A stretch of DNA of 61,965 nt from Marinilabiliaceae bacterium UBA5488 (GCA_002427105.1 DIPM01000014.1:23110-85074); one strand, 5' to 3'; positions 25,467 to 33,913 are shown, counted from the first letter of the stretch. The notes: generated by a model from the sequence alone, not told the origin. Made by a program: numbers and translations.

Positions 25467-26630
25467 TTATAAGGCTCTTTTCAGAATCTCTTCAATATCT
25501 TTGCTGTAAAGTTTCTTCAAGCTGCCAACAGGTCCAAAGATCGTAGCCTTCTCTGCCATAACTGAAATGTGAGAGCCGTCAATGTTTACCTCCTTAAGGG
25601 TAGAAGGCATGTCAAGAGACTTGAAAAACTTTCTGACTTCTCCTATCCCAGCTTTTGCAGCAGCCATATCATCAGCAAGTTTTACTCCCCACACATTTCG
25701 TGCCATTTGCGCAAAGCGCCAGGCATTTTCAGCATCCAAAACATAGTCCATCCACACCGGGAAAAGTATTGCCAGCCCTGCTCCATGAGTAAGGTCATAT
25801 ATTGCACTCACCTCATGCTCTATCATGTGAGTTGCCCAATCTCCAGGTATTTTTCCATAACTAATCAAACCGTTTATGGCCAGGGTACCGGCCCACATTA
25901 AGTTCGCCCTTGCCTCATAATTTTTAGGTTCATCGATTACCTGACGACCATATTTGATACAGACGCTCATCAAGGCTTCTGACATAAGATCCTGAACAAG
26001 TACGCCACTGTCGGGAGTAAAATAAGCCTCAAAAATATGGCTCATAATATCTGTTGTACCTGCCGCACTGTGCCATTTATTGACGCTATAGGTATATTCA
26101 GGGTCAAGCACCGAAAACACGGGACGCAAAGCCGGATCCCCCATGGGGCGTTTATCCTGCGTTTCATCATTACTAATCACGGCACTACCATTCATTTCTG
26201 AACCTGTTGCTGCCAAGGTAAGTACCGAAGCTAAGGGAAGAGGGTCAACTACTGTTGCCTTGCCGATCATAAAGTCCCACACATCACCCTCATACGGAAC
26301 ACCAGCAGCAATTGCTTTTGAAGCATCTATAACACTTCCTCCTCCAACGGCCAGGATAAAATCAAGCTTATGTTCACGGCACAAGGCGATACCTTCTCTC
26401 ACCGAACTAACTCTGGGGTTAGGCTTAATACCGGCCAATTCGACAAAATAAACAGAGTTTTCTTTAAACAAAGCTAACAACTTGTCGTAAATGCCTATCT
26501 TCTTGATTGAGCCTCCTCCATAACAAAGCAGCACACGGCTACCATATTTTTTTATTTCAGGAATAATTACCTCTATTTTATTTTTTCCAAAAAGGATAGT
26601 GGTAGTAATGCTGTAATTAAAATTTCTCAT
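25467..26630 (-). CDS. Iron-containing alcohol dehydrogenase (butanol dehydrogenase type)
   Basis: A 387-residue group III alcohol dehydrogenase. It has GGGSIKKIGIYDKL near 43, the dinucleotide motif AVGGGSVIDASKAIA near 95-109, TLAATGSEMNGSAVISN near 142-158 and the metal ligands in DIMSHIFEAYF (near 198) and THGAGLAILFP (near 270). It resembles the NAD(P)H-dependent butanol dehydrogenases that reduce aldehydes in fermenters. The ATG at 26630 was chosen. It stands alone, with hairpins around it. Confidence 0.92.
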   Translation of the reverse strand: MRNFNYSITTTILFGKNKIEVIIPEIKKYGSRVLLCYGGGSIKKIGIYDKLLALFKENSVYFVELAGIKPNPRVSSVREGIALCREHKLDFILAVGGGSVIDASKAIAAGVPYEGDVWDFMIGKATVVDPLPLASVLTLAATGSEMNGSAVISNDETQDKRPMGDPALRPVFSVLDPEYTYSVNKWHSAAGTTDIMSHIFEAYFTPDSGVLVQDLMSEALMSVCIKYGRQVIDEPKNYEARANLMWAGTLAINGLISYGKIPGDWATHMIEHEVSAIYDLTHGAGLAILFPVWMDYVLDAENAWRFAQMARNVWGVKLADDMAAAKAGIGEVRKFFKSLDMPSTLKEVNIDGSHISVMAEKATIFGPVGSLKKLYSKDIEEILKRAL

Positions 26631-26812
26631 GTTATTTATATTTTCTATGGTTAAACCTTGCAAACGGAGCTAATAAATGTAGTAAAAATTCCTGAATCAA
26701 GCATATATCAGGCAACAATAATAAAGCATAAGTGAGCAAAAAAACTGAAATCAGGCTTGGGTCTGATTCAGCTGCAATGATTAGTTTTGATTTGCAGGAT
26801 TTGTTGTTATAC

Positions 26813-26844
26813 AAATAGAGACGCTCTAAGGCGCGTCTCTATTT
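26813..26844. terminator. Hairpin between fabG and the alcohol dehydrogenase
   Basis: A perfect 12-bp stem AAATAGAGACGC with its complement and an 8-base loop. It lies 40 bases past the fabG stop on the minus strand and fits a terminator, with a weak T-tract. Confidence 0.65.
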
Positions 26845-26883
26845 ATTATATTTATTAGGCTAAAAATGCCGGGATGCACCTTA

Positions 26884-27630
26884 TCAGGTGTTCATTCCTC
26901 CACAAACATTAATTACCTGTCCGCTTACATAAGACGACAAATCAGAACCCAAAAAGACACAAACGTTAGCCACATCTTCAGGTGTTCCTCCTCTTTTGAG
27001 CGGAATTTGTGATTCCCAGGCCTTCTTTACATCCTCGGGCAAAACTCCTGTCATTTCAGTTATGATAAAACCCGGGGCTATGGCATTATGACGAATACCT
27101 CTTAATCCCATCTCTTTTGCAGCCGATTTGGTAAAACCTATAATACCGGCCTTTGAGGCTGAATAATTACATTGATTTGCATTTCCGGAAACTCCAACCA
27201 CCGAACTCATATTGATAACACTGCCTGAAGCCTGCTTCCACATAATGGGTTGAACAGCTTTCGTAAAGTTAAAAACCGACTTCAAATTTACTGATATTAC
27301 GGCATCCCACTGCTGCTCAGTCATGCGTTTTAAGGCCCCGTCCTTTGTGATACCGGCATTGTTAACCAAAATATCTACCCTGCCAAAATCCTTTGCAATT
27401 TCATCAACCACCCGCATAGTATCCTCATAATTGGCAGCGTTGGAAGCGTAAGCCTTCGACTTTACTCCCAATGCAGCTATCTCTTTCTCGGTCTCTTTTG
27501 CAGCATCGTTAATCTCCAAATCGGTAAAAGCAATATTACAACCCTCTTGAGCATAACGAATAGCAATGGCTTTGCCAATACCACGAGCTGCGCCGGTAAT
27601 AATTGCTGTTTTTCCTTCGAGTAATTTCAT
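26884..27630 (-). CDS. fabG: 3-oxoacyl-[acyl-carrier-protein] reductase
   Basis: A 248-residue short-chain dehydrogenase with NADP motif TGAARGIGKAIA near 12-23, VDILVNNAGITKDG near 87, Ser in INMSSVVGVSGN near 140, the YSASKAG catalytic pair near 155, and RHNAIAPGFIITEM near 182. The pattern fits FabG of fatty-acid synthesis, or acetoacetyl-CoA reductase. No other fab gene is adjacent, so the physiological substrate is not certain. Confidence 0.9.
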   Translation of the reverse strand: MKLLEGKTAIITGAARGIGKAIAIRYAQEGCNIAFTDLEINDAAKETEKEIAALGVKSKAYASNAANYEDTMRVVDEIAKDFGRVDILVNNAGITKDGALKRMTEQQWDAVISVNLKSVFNFTKAVQPIMWKQASGSVINMSSVVGVSGNANQCNYSASKAGIIGFTKSAAKEMGLRGIRHNAIAPGFIITEMTGVLPEDVKKAWESQIPLKRGGTPEDVANVCVFLGSDLSSYVSGQVINVCGGMNT

Positions 27631-27765
27631 CTCTTTAGATTTTAAGTTAATGTATTGATATCAAAGATATCACATCATATAAAATTATTTCTTGCGAACC
27701 CCTCTGGGTCTGGCAAAGTTAGAAAAACAATGCGCATAGCCCACAATTCTTTTGTAAAACTTATA

Positions 27766-28650
27766 TCAATCATACTGATAACTGCTCAAGGCCTCGAGCA
27801 TGGTGAGCCCCAAAGCAGCCGGAGAATCAACTACGTAAAGTCCACATTCACGCATCACCTCCATTTTGGCAGCTGCCGTATCGTCTTTACCACCCACGAT
27901 AGCTCCTGCATGGCCCATACGACGCCCGGCAGGGGCCGTCTGGCCCGCAATAAATCCAACTACGGGCTTAGTGCCGTGTTCCTTTATCCACCAGGCAGCT
28001 TCAGTTTCCATGCTCCCGCCTATTTCTCCTATCATCACTATGCCCTCTGTTTCCGGGTCTTCCATCAGCATTTTAACTGCTTCGAGCGTGCTGGTTCCTA
28101 TAACCGGATCGCCTCCTATCCCTATGCAGGTACTCTGTCCCAGACCTTGCTTTGTCAACTGGCCAACCGCCTCATAGGTCAAGGTGCCTGAACGGCTTAC
28201 CACTCCTATTGTGCCTTGCCTATGAATAAATCCGGGCATAATACCAACCTTCGCCTTACCGGGCGAAATAACTCCGGGGCAATTGGGCCCTATAAGAATC
28301 ACCTTTTTACATTCTAAAAAGGCTTTAACCCTTACCATATCCGAAACAGGAATCCCCTCTGTAATGGCAATTATTACAGATATACCTGCATCAGCGGCTT
28401 CCATAATAGCATCAGCGGCAAATGCCGATGGCACAAAAATTACGGAGGTATCAGCACCGGTCGCCTTCACGGCATCTTCCACTGAATTAAATACCGGCAG
28501 ACCTAAATGCTGCATCCCGCCTTTACCGGGCGTAACGCCGCCCACCACATCCGTTCCATATTCCAACATCTGTCCGGCATGGAAGGTTCCTTCGCTACCG
28601 GTAAAACCCTGAACTATTACTTTTGAATCTTTGCTAATCAATACACTCAT
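27766..28650 (-). CDS. sucD: Succinyl-CoA synthetase alpha subunit
   Basis: A 294-residue ADP/GDP-forming ligase subunit. The N-terminal VIVQGFTGSEGTFHAGQMLEYG holds the CoA site, GPNCPGVISPGKAKVGIMPG is near 122-141, GIGGDPVIGTSTLEAV near 181 and the phosphohistidine motif AGRRMGHAGAIVGG near 240. The beta subunit gene sucC is not next to it and not in the window. It runs divergently from mnmE with a repeat-rich gap between. Confidence 0.95.
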   Translation of the reverse strand: MSVLISKDSKVIVQGFTGSEGTFHAGQMLEYGTDVVGGVTPGKGGMQHLGLPVFNSVEDAVKATGADTSVIFVPSAFAADAIMEAADAGISVIIAITEGIPVSDMVRVKAFLECKKVILIGPNCPGVISPGKAKVGIMPGFIHRQGTIGVVSRSGTLTYEAVGQLTKQGLGQSTCIGIGGDPVIGTSTLEAVKMLMEDPETEGIVMIGEIGGSMETEAAWWIKEHGTKPVVGFIAGQTAPAGRRMGHAGAIVGGKDDTAAAKMEVMRECGLYVVDSPAALGLTMLEALSSYQYD

Positions 28651-28835
28651 ACCCGGAATGATTATTTTATGATTACTTCTCCAAATCTACTATTTAAACT
28701 GCTCTATTCATAAATTGTAGTTATAAATAGAGCAGCTCAAATCATACAATTAACATTATCTCAACACAAAAGTTCATAAAAGCCTTTTAGCTCATAGCCT
28801 ACTTACGACTAAAATGGTAAGCGCTGACTATCCCT

Positions 28836-28924
28836 GCCGCAAAGCGGCTAAATATCAACAACCGTGGGTTTCAGCCCATGGAAAGCCAACAAATAAGACA
28901 GTTCAGTCCCGGGAGGGCTTGAAC
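28836..28924 (+). repeat. Cluster of three hairpins upstream of mnmE
   Basis: The 367-base gap between sucD and mnmE holds three consecutive inverted repeats: GCCGC-AAA-GCGGC at 28836-28848, CCGTGGG/CCCATGG at 28862-28881, and GTTCAGTCCC/GGGCTTGAAC at 28901-28924 (one mismatch and one G-T wobble). The style matches the palindromic repeats that accompany IS200-like transposases in Bacteroidota; one such transposase lies 2 kb away. The rest of the gap is AT-rich and featureless. Confidence 0.6.
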
Positions 28925-28992
28925 AAAAAGTACAGTTCAACAACAAGCTTGTCTTTTAGCCCTTGCCTTTTTCTTTTACTTTTATCTTTCCT

Positions 28993-29000
28993 TATCTTTG
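28993..29000 (+). promoter_or_regulatory. -7 box of mnmE
   Basis: TATCTTTG matches TAnnTTTG exactly and lies 17 bases before the mnmE ATG, implying a leader of only about ten bases. Confidence 0.45.
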
Positions 29001-29017
29001 CAGGCAAAGGACTGACA

Positions 29018-30430
29018 ATGACAAACAGCGACACTATTTGTGCTATATCTACTGCCCAGGGAATGGGCGCCATTGCTGTTTTGCGGCTTTCAGGCGCAGA
29101 GGCATTTTCAGTCTGCGAGAAGGTGTTTATCCCGGCAAAAAGGGCTAAACGTCTGTCTCAGCAAGCGGGAAATTCCGTTCATTTTGGCCGTATCAACGAT
29201 GGCGAAAAAGACATTGACGAAGTGCTGGTTTCTGTATTCAGAGCGCCACATTCGTTTACAGGCGAAGATATTGTTGAGATAGCCTGTCATGGCGCACCTT
29301 ATATCCAGCAATTGCTTTTGCAACTGTTGATAAAAAACGGAGCGCGATTGGCGCAGCCCGGCGAGTTCACTCAACGCGCCTTCCTCAACGGGAAGATGGA
29401 TCTTAGCCAGGCAGAAGCCGTTGCCGACCTTATTAGCGCGCAAAGCGAGGCAGCACGCCGTGTCGCCCTGCAGCAAATGCGCGGTGGCTTTTCCGACGAG
29501 CTTATTAGCTTACGTGAGCGTTTATTATGGTTTATTTCTCTTATCGAATTAGAATTAGACTTTAGCGAGGAAGATGTCGAGTTTGCCGACCGCGATGAAC
29601 TTAGAGCTTTGGTAAATGAAATTGCAGCCCATATTAAAAGGCTGGTAAACTCCTTCTCCTTGGGCAACGTTCTCAAAAACGGGATTCCCGTTGCCATTGT
29701 CGGTCACACCAACGTAGGGAAAAGCACCCTGCTAAATGCCCTTCTCAACGAGGAACGAGCCATAGTATCCGACATCCACGGCACCACGCGCGATGCCATT
29801 GAAGACAGCGTCAATCTGGGAGGCATTAGCTTCCGCTTTATCGACACTGCAGGCATACGCAGCACCACCGACCAAATAGAAAATATAGGCATAGCCCTTA
29901 CTTACAATAAGATAAAACAGGCAAGTATAGTATTGCTTTTGCTTGATGTTAATGATAAGGAAGAAAAAATGCATCAGGCTATAAGCCAAATAAAGCAGAA
30001 GATAGATTCTGCACATCAGCAATTAATAGTAGTAATCAACAAATCCGACCTTTGCGATCTGGAAACCCTGAAATCCAAATTTTCAAAAGACGCCTTTAGC
30101 GAGCTAAGCGACAGCGACAATCTTATTGCTATCTCGGCAAAAGGACGCCAAAACCTCGACCTGCTTATTGCCGAACTCCTCAAAAGCGTCGATCTTAATG
30201 CCATTAACAACAACGAAGTAATTGTTACAAACGCACGCCACCACGAGGCTCTTAGCAAGGCTTTCGACAGCTTGGCGCGCGTCAAAGAAGGCCTTGAAAA
30301 CAATATTTCAGGTGACTTCCTGGCCCAGGATATCCGCGAAGTCCTTCATTACATCGGCAGTATCACCGGACAAATATCTTCAGATGAGATACTTGGAAAT
30401 ATATTCAAGAATTTCTGCATCGGAAAATAG
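29018..30430 (+). CDS. mnmE: tRNA uridine-5-carboxymethylaminomethyl GTPase MnmE
   Basis: A 470-residue protein that, with MnmG, modifies wobble uridine 34 of tRNAs. The N-terminal tetrahydrofolate domain opens DTICAISTAQGMGAIAVLRL; the G domain has GHTNVGKSTLLNAL near 229, SDIHGTTRDAI near 250, DTAGIR near 275 and NKSD near 340; and the C-terminus is the farnesylation-like FCIGK with the essential Cys. The ATG at 29018 gives normal length; a longer upstream frame has no homology to the family. Confidence 0.97.
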   Translation: MTNSDTICAISTAQGMGAIAVLRLSGAEAFSVCEKVFIPAKRAKRLSQQAGNSVHFGRINDGEKDIDEVLVSVFRAPHSFTGEDIVEIACHGAPYIQQLLLQLLIKNGARLAQPGEFTQRAFLNGKMDLSQAEAVADLISAQSEAARRVALQQMRGGFSDELISLRERLLWFISLIELELDFSEEDVEFADRDELRALVNEIAAHIKRLVNSFSLGNVLKNGIPVAIVGHTNVGKSTLLNALLNEERAIVSDIHGTTRDAIEDSVNLGGISFRFIDTAGIRSTTDQIENIGIALTYNKIKQASIVLLLLDVNDKEEKMHQAISQIKQKIDSAHQQLIVVINKSDLCDLETLKSKFSKDAFSELSDSDNLIAISAKGRQNLDLLIAELLKSVDLNAINNNEVIVTNARHHEALSKAFDSLARVKEGLENNISGDFLAQDIREVLHYIGSITGQISSDEILGNIFKNFCIGK

Positions 30431-30445
30431 CCACTACAATACTAC

Positions 30446-30538
30446 ATTTCTAAATATTTAAAGAAAGGATTAATCCATCGAGATAAGCAAGGTTTTTACA
30501 TTAAAGCACCTGCTAAGAAAGGTAAAGTATTTGGGTGA
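30446..30538 (+). pseudogene. Possible 30-codon small gene or remnant behind mnmE
   Basis: Fifteen bases after the mnmE stop a frame reads (I)SKYLKKGLIHRDKQGFYI followed by KAPAKKGKVFG and a stop. The basic, well-formed sequence looks like a real protein C-terminus, but the only start at the right place is ATT, one base from ATG. It could be a small protein with a rare start, or the end of a lost gene. The rest of the 30431-30850 gap has no ORF I trust. Confidence 0.3.
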
Positions 30539-30853
30539 TTGTTAAAAATAAGACCATTGTTTCCTTGAAATCTTTAATTTACTTATCCTGTTAAATACTT
30601 ATAAGAAAGTCTGTTTCTATTAATTTTACAATACTTCCAAAGGTGTGTAAACAAATCAAGCTAAATGTTGATAATTACAAGATAGATTTTTTGCAACAGA
30701 TACCGCAATAAGTTATCTTCCTCAAATATATACTCTAATATGAATGGCCTAAAAGAAATACGGATTCTTACCTGGATTGAATTGCTTCAATCAAGGGGAG
30801 CTTTCGCATTATCTATTGAATCGGCTAACAATGAAAAAATATGCAATAGAAAT

Positions 30854-30973
30854 GACCTCGGAGAGGTCGTATGTTTATAGAAACCATTGCCCGCACATGA
30901 CATCCGACCCCGGCCGGGGTCGCACATTTTCAGGTCATGCTTTTTTATATACACATGCAATCCCTCCGGGATT
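30854..30973 (+). repeat. Three hairpins at regular 52-53 base spacing
   Basis: GACCTC-GGA-GAGGTC at 30854-30868, a perfect 18-base palindrome centred on GGCC at 30905-30922, and AATCCC-TCC-GGGATT at 30959-30973. The centres are 52.5 bases apart in both steps. They end about 27 bases before the start of the IS200-like transposase gene and look like its palindromic end repeats. Confidence 0.75.
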
Positions 30974-31000
30974 AAACGCAAACTTTTTAAACTTAATACT

Positions 31001-31468
31001 GTGTCCGACACCTATTCTCAAATCTACATCCAAACTGTTTTTGCTGTACAAGACCGTGATGCAATTATTCAATCGTCTTGGGAAGAAGAACTATACAAAT
31101 ACATTACCGGCATTTTACAAAACAAGGGTCAAAAAATGTTGGCTATTAATGGCACTTCTAACCACATCCATTTCTTGATAGGTATGAAACCTACTTGCTG
31201 CTTATCTGATTTGGTAAGAGAAATAAAAAAATCATCAAACATTTTTATTAATGAAAAGAAATTTACCCCGTTCAATTTCCAATGGCAAGAAGGTTTTGGC
31301 GCATTTTCATATGGCCATTCTCAATTAAGGGATGTAATTCAATATATTGAAAACCAAAAAGAACACCATAAAAAGCGAACATTCAAAGAGGAATATTTGG
31401 CATTCCTTAAAGCTTTTGAAATACAATTCAAGGACGAGTATTTGTTTAACTGGATTGAAAACGCATAA
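31001..31468 (+). mobile_element. tnpA: IS200/IS605-type Y1 transposase
   Basis: A 155-residue single-strand transposase. It opens SDTYSQIYIQTVFAV, has the HUH metal motif as NHIHFLIGM near 57 and the candidate nucleophile Tyr in FGAFSYGHSQLRDVIQYI near 106, then NQKEHHKKRTFKEEYLAFL, typical of the Bacteroidota IS200-like family. The start is a GTG at 31001, at the site where relatives start with ATG, so expression may be reduced. Three spaced hairpins precede it and a 10-bp hairpin follows at 31489, which probably mark the element's ends. It could be active or a frozen domesticated copy. Confidence 0.85.
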
Positions 31469-31488
31469 CTAAAAGTATCTGCCAATTG

Positions 31489-31511
31489 TGTTATAAAAAC
31501 ATTTTATAACA
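31489..31511 (+). repeat. Hairpin at the right end of the IS200-like element
   Basis: A 10-bp AT-rich stem TGTTATAAAA with its exact complement and a 3-base loop, 21 bases after the transposase stop. It may be the right-end recognition hairpin, a terminator, or both. Confidence 0.5.
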
Positions 31512-31566
31512 ACTGAATATCTTATAGTTATAAAATAATTCCTGGAATGTTTGCCTATTTCTGTCC

Positions 31567-31905
31567 CTAAGGCTCAATGGATTCCATTTCATCTATCGCC
31601 AGAGCAGCATGGGCATAAGAGGCTCCTGCCCTCATTTCTGAGGCTACCCAGATAGCTTCCATAACTTCTTTTTTGCTGGCTCCTTTTTTCAAAGCCAATT
31701 TCGTATGGCTGCGAATACAATAGGGGCATTGGGTTACATGTGCCACTGCTACGGCGATAAGCTGTTTCGTTTTTTCAGACAGTTCGCCTTCTTTGAAAAC
31801 TGCATTACTGAAATTGTGGAATGCTTCTGAAATTTCAGGCGCCAAAGCCACTCTTTTGTCGTAAATCTCTTTTGTTGTTTTCGGATAAAGTTGATCACTT
31901 TTCAT
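31567..31905 (-). CDS. Carboxymuconolactone decarboxylase (AhpD-like) family protein
   Basis: A 112-residue protein with the AhpD-type core: LIAVAVAHVTQCPYCIRSHT near 44-63, containing the redox CxxC and the downstream His, followed by ALKKGASKKEVMEAIWVA. Proteins of this type act as small disulfide reductases or peroxidases in the cytoplasm. It is alone in its strand run, 78 bases after the DUF488 gene, in a small group of stress-related genes. Confidence 0.88.
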   Translation of the reverse strand: MKSDQLYPKTTKEIYDKRVALAPEISEAFHNFSNAVFKEGELSEKTKQLIAVAVAHVTQCPYCIRSHTKLALKKGASKKEVMEAIWVASEMRAGASYAHAALAIDEMESIEP

Positions 31906-31983
31906 GGCGTTTCACTTTAATTATTTATATTCCAACGTTTTAATAATAACACATTAGAAGTGTCGCTCCTGACAAAGGCAAGC

Positions 31984-32325
31984 CTAGCTGCTAAACAAGT
32001 CCTTTAAAACCAGAGCCTCATTATGCTCTTCATCTTTTGCAGCATAAACCAATGTCACATTTCCTTTCTTTAGCTGCTCCCTCAGAAGCAAACTCTCTTC
32101 TTTGTTCCTTTCGAGTTCTTCCAGATATCGTTTTCTGAAACCAGTCCATTTCGCAGGGTCATGGCTAAACCATTTTCGAAGTTGTGTACTTGGAGCAATA
32201 TCCTTCAACCATAAATCGATTCTCGCTTTTTCTTTTGTCAATCCACGTGGCCAAAGCCTATCTACAAGGATTCTGATGCCATCATCAACTTGCGGTTTTT
32301 CATACACTCTTTTTATCTTAATCAT
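31984..32325 (-). CDS. DUF488 family protein (YeaO-like)
   Basis: A 113-residue protein with the family landmarks ILVDRLWPRGLTKEKARID near 19-37, LWLKDIAPSTQLRKWFSHD and a C-terminal VTLVYAAKDEEHNEA. DUF488 proteins are small cytoplasmic proteins of unknown enzymology, often found with redox or metal-stress genes as here. Confidence 0.88.
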   Translation of the reverse strand: MIKIKRVYEKPQVDDGIRILVDRLWPRGLTKEKARIDLWLKDIAPSTQLRKWFSHDPAKWTGFRKRYLEELERNKEESLLLREQLKKGNVTLVYAAKDEEHNEALVLKDLFSS

Positions 32326-32332
32326 TTTAGAT

Positions 32333-32349
32333 CACTATTGTCCGGTAAA
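32333..32349. repeat. 17-base repeat, copy 1 (second copy 33702-33718)
   Basis: CACTATTGTCCGGTAAA here and CACTATTGTCCTGTAAA at 33702-33718 differ at one base. Each is followed, 58 to 150 bases on, by the repeated hairpin described at 32477 and 33753. Copy 1 lies just before the DUF488 start and copy 2 about 110 bases before ric. Confidence 0.55.
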
Positions 32350-32476
32350 CCGGAATATTAATCATTGTTTATGCTTTACCAAAAATTAAGCAGTGTTCTT
32401 ATTTTGCATTTTCAAAAGTAAGACCCTTCCCGCTAAGCGTAGATTGTAAATAAAAGCATAAAAGGTCTAAGGGGCT

Positions 32477-32508
32477 AAGCGTTGATTGCATCTACGCTTT
32501 GTTTTTTT
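32477..32508 (+). terminator. Terminator-like hairpin, copy 1
   Basis: AAGCGTTGAT-TGC-ATCTACGCTT (9 of 10 pairs) followed by seven T. The plus orientation is odd because no plus-strand gene lies upstream. A close copy is at 33753-33784, sharing the 16-mer GATTGCATCTACGCTT and then GTTTTTTTCGG. Confidence 0.6.
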
Positions 32509-32577
32509 CGGTAGTCTGCCGCTTGGCTCTGCCGCTTGGTTTAACAAGAACTACCATAGAGTCTATTTTAAGTTTTT

Positions 32578-32871
32578 CTATTTAACAAATTCAATATCTG
32601 ACTCCTCCGCCATAACCACTAGCGCCTTAAAATCCTGTTTCAACTGAAGGCTATGATGTTGCCGGGCTGGAATAATGAAGGACCTACCCGCCAGAAGCAA
32701 ATGCTCCGTTTTATCAATTAACAACAATGCACTACCTTCCAGCACTATCACCACTGCCTCTTGAGTACTGTAATGCAAAGGCATTTCCAGTCCGGCCTTG
32801 CCGCTTACTTGTAATACTTTGAAAGACGCCCCTGTTTGGAGCTGAACTAACTCGATCTGAGTTTTCATCAT
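32578..32871 (-). CDS. Cupin domain protein
   Basis: A 97-residue single-domain cupin. The first metal-box pattern is LHYSTQEAVVIVLEGSALLLI (a His and Glu in place of the usual two His) and the second IPARQHHSLQL. It overlaps ric by 4 bases (ATGA), so the two are translationally coupled and the cupin probably binds metal or a small stress ligand for the same response. Substrate unknown. Confidence 0.85.
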   Translation of the reverse strand: MMKTQIELVQLQTGASFKVLQVSGKAGLEMPLHYSTQEAVVIVLEGSALLLIDKTEHLLLAGRSFIIPARQHHSLQLKQDFKALVVMAEESDIEFVK

Positions 32872-33593
32872 ATTTTAAATTTACCTTCAAGTTCTAAAGC
32901 CTTTTTAAATAAAATATTATTTTCCAGATGAATATGCTGATGCAAATCATCTTCAAAATCTTTAAGTTGTTTCAAAGTCACCTCGTAGCTTAAACAGGCG
33001 TCTTCAGGGGTCTGATAGTTTTTTGAAAGTTCTGATATTTCAATAAAACTGTTGACTTCATCCTGATGCTCTTCCATCATCATTTCGAATGTATTTGATA
33101 CAGAACCAAATGGTGATTTGGGAATAGAAGCGCTTGATGCTTTTGCCAATTCCAAACGATTTATATACGGGAAAAGCATAAGTTCCTCCTTTTGCATGTG
33201 CATAGTGAGTTCTCCGGCTGTTTTTGTAAACAAGCTATTTATTTCAAAAAGTTCCGGATGATCTTCCCCGTGAACCTTACAAATTTTCTCCAGATTCTTT
33301 TTCAGCGCGGGAATACTATTGCGCACATAGGCGTGATGCCTTTTAACAATATAGTCTGAAAGCTCTTTTAATGAAAGCTTGTTAATATACTCAGGACCGG
33401 GATCTTTTTGAGTAAGGATGAGTTCTAACTGTGAAATTAACTGTTCAGCGTCAACCCCTGCTTCTTCACAGGCTTCATAAATAGCCTTTTTTCCTCCACA
33501 GCAATAATCAATGTTGTAGTCCTGGAACAAGCGTGCAGTCTTGAAATTTGATTTTACTACCTCTTTAACAAATGAATCAGCTGAAATATTCAT
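32868..33593 (-). CDS. ric: Iron-sulfur cluster repair di-iron protein (Ric/ScdA/YtfE)
   Basis: A 241-residue protein. Residues 1 to 60 form the ScdA_N (DUF542) domain with RLFQDYNIDYCCGGKKAIYE, and the rest is a hemerythrin-like four-helix domain with YIVKRHHAYVRN near 88, HPELFEINSLF, MQKEELMLFPYI near 137, MMMEEHQDEV near 172 and a C-terminal HQHIHLENNILF near 222 that supply the di-iron ligands. It repairs iron-sulfur clusters after nitric oxide or oxidative damage. The coupled cupin gene follows. Confidence 0.94.
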   Translation of the reverse strand: MNISADSFVKEVVKSNFKTARLFQDYNIDYCCGGKKAIYEACEEAGVDAEQLISQLELILTQKDPGPEYINKLSLKELSDYIVKRHHAYVRNSIPALKKNLEKICKVHGEDHPELFEINSLFTKTAGELTMHMQKEELMLFPYINRLELAKASSASIPKSPFGSVSNTFEMMMEEHQDEVNSFIEISELSKNYQTPEDACLSYEVTLKQLKDFEDDLHQHIHLENNILFKKALELEGKFKI

Positions 33594-33752
33594 GGCATTT
33601 ATTATTAAAATAGAGTAGCAAGATACAAAATATTTTCATAAAAGGACATTCAGGTCTTTTTGTATACAATCTTTTTATCGCAGCATTTAATCAATAAATA
33701 ACACTATTGTCCTGTAAAAGCGATTAGATTCCTTGCAAAGCTCCGCTCGACT

Positions 33753-33784
33753 AGGCTTAGATTGCATCTACGCTTGGTTTTTTT
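33753..33784 (+). terminator. Terminator-like hairpin, copy 2
   Basis: AGGCTTAGAT-TGC-ATCTACGCTT with seven T behind it. The right arm and tail match the copy at 32477 (28 positions with one mismatch). As there, no plus-strand gene lies in front. Confidence 0.55.
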
Positions 33785-33846
33785 CGGCTCGGCGCAGTCT
33801 TGTGTGTAAGAATATGCGTTGGGCATACCATCTCTGCCTAACAGCA

Positions 33847-33884
33847 AAAAACTCCAAACGCAGAATAACTACGCCGGAGTTTTT
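33847..33884. terminator. Intrinsic terminator of hflKC (bidirectional)
   Basis: AAAAACTCC pairs with GGAGTTTTT across a 20-base loop that contains a second small stem. On the minus strand it lies 30 bases after the hflC stop and ends in T-rich sequence. Confidence 0.75.
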
Positions 33885-33913
33885 ATACTTAAAGCGGTCA
33901 ACAAGTTAAGGCT

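Noticed and set aside
27655..28191. 178-residue plus-strand frame opposite sucD
   Set aside because: Low-complexity translation antisense to a clear sucD gene; no start signals or homology visible.
28814..29017. 68 extra N-terminal residues for MnmE from an upstream start
   Set aside because: They translate the hairpin region and do not match the family; the -7 box at 28993 would also lie inside the gene.
30740..30880. 46-codon plus-strand frame before the IS200-like gene (starts MNGLKEIRILTW)
   Set aside because: It runs through the first hairpin of the element and ends in it; no relatives recognised.
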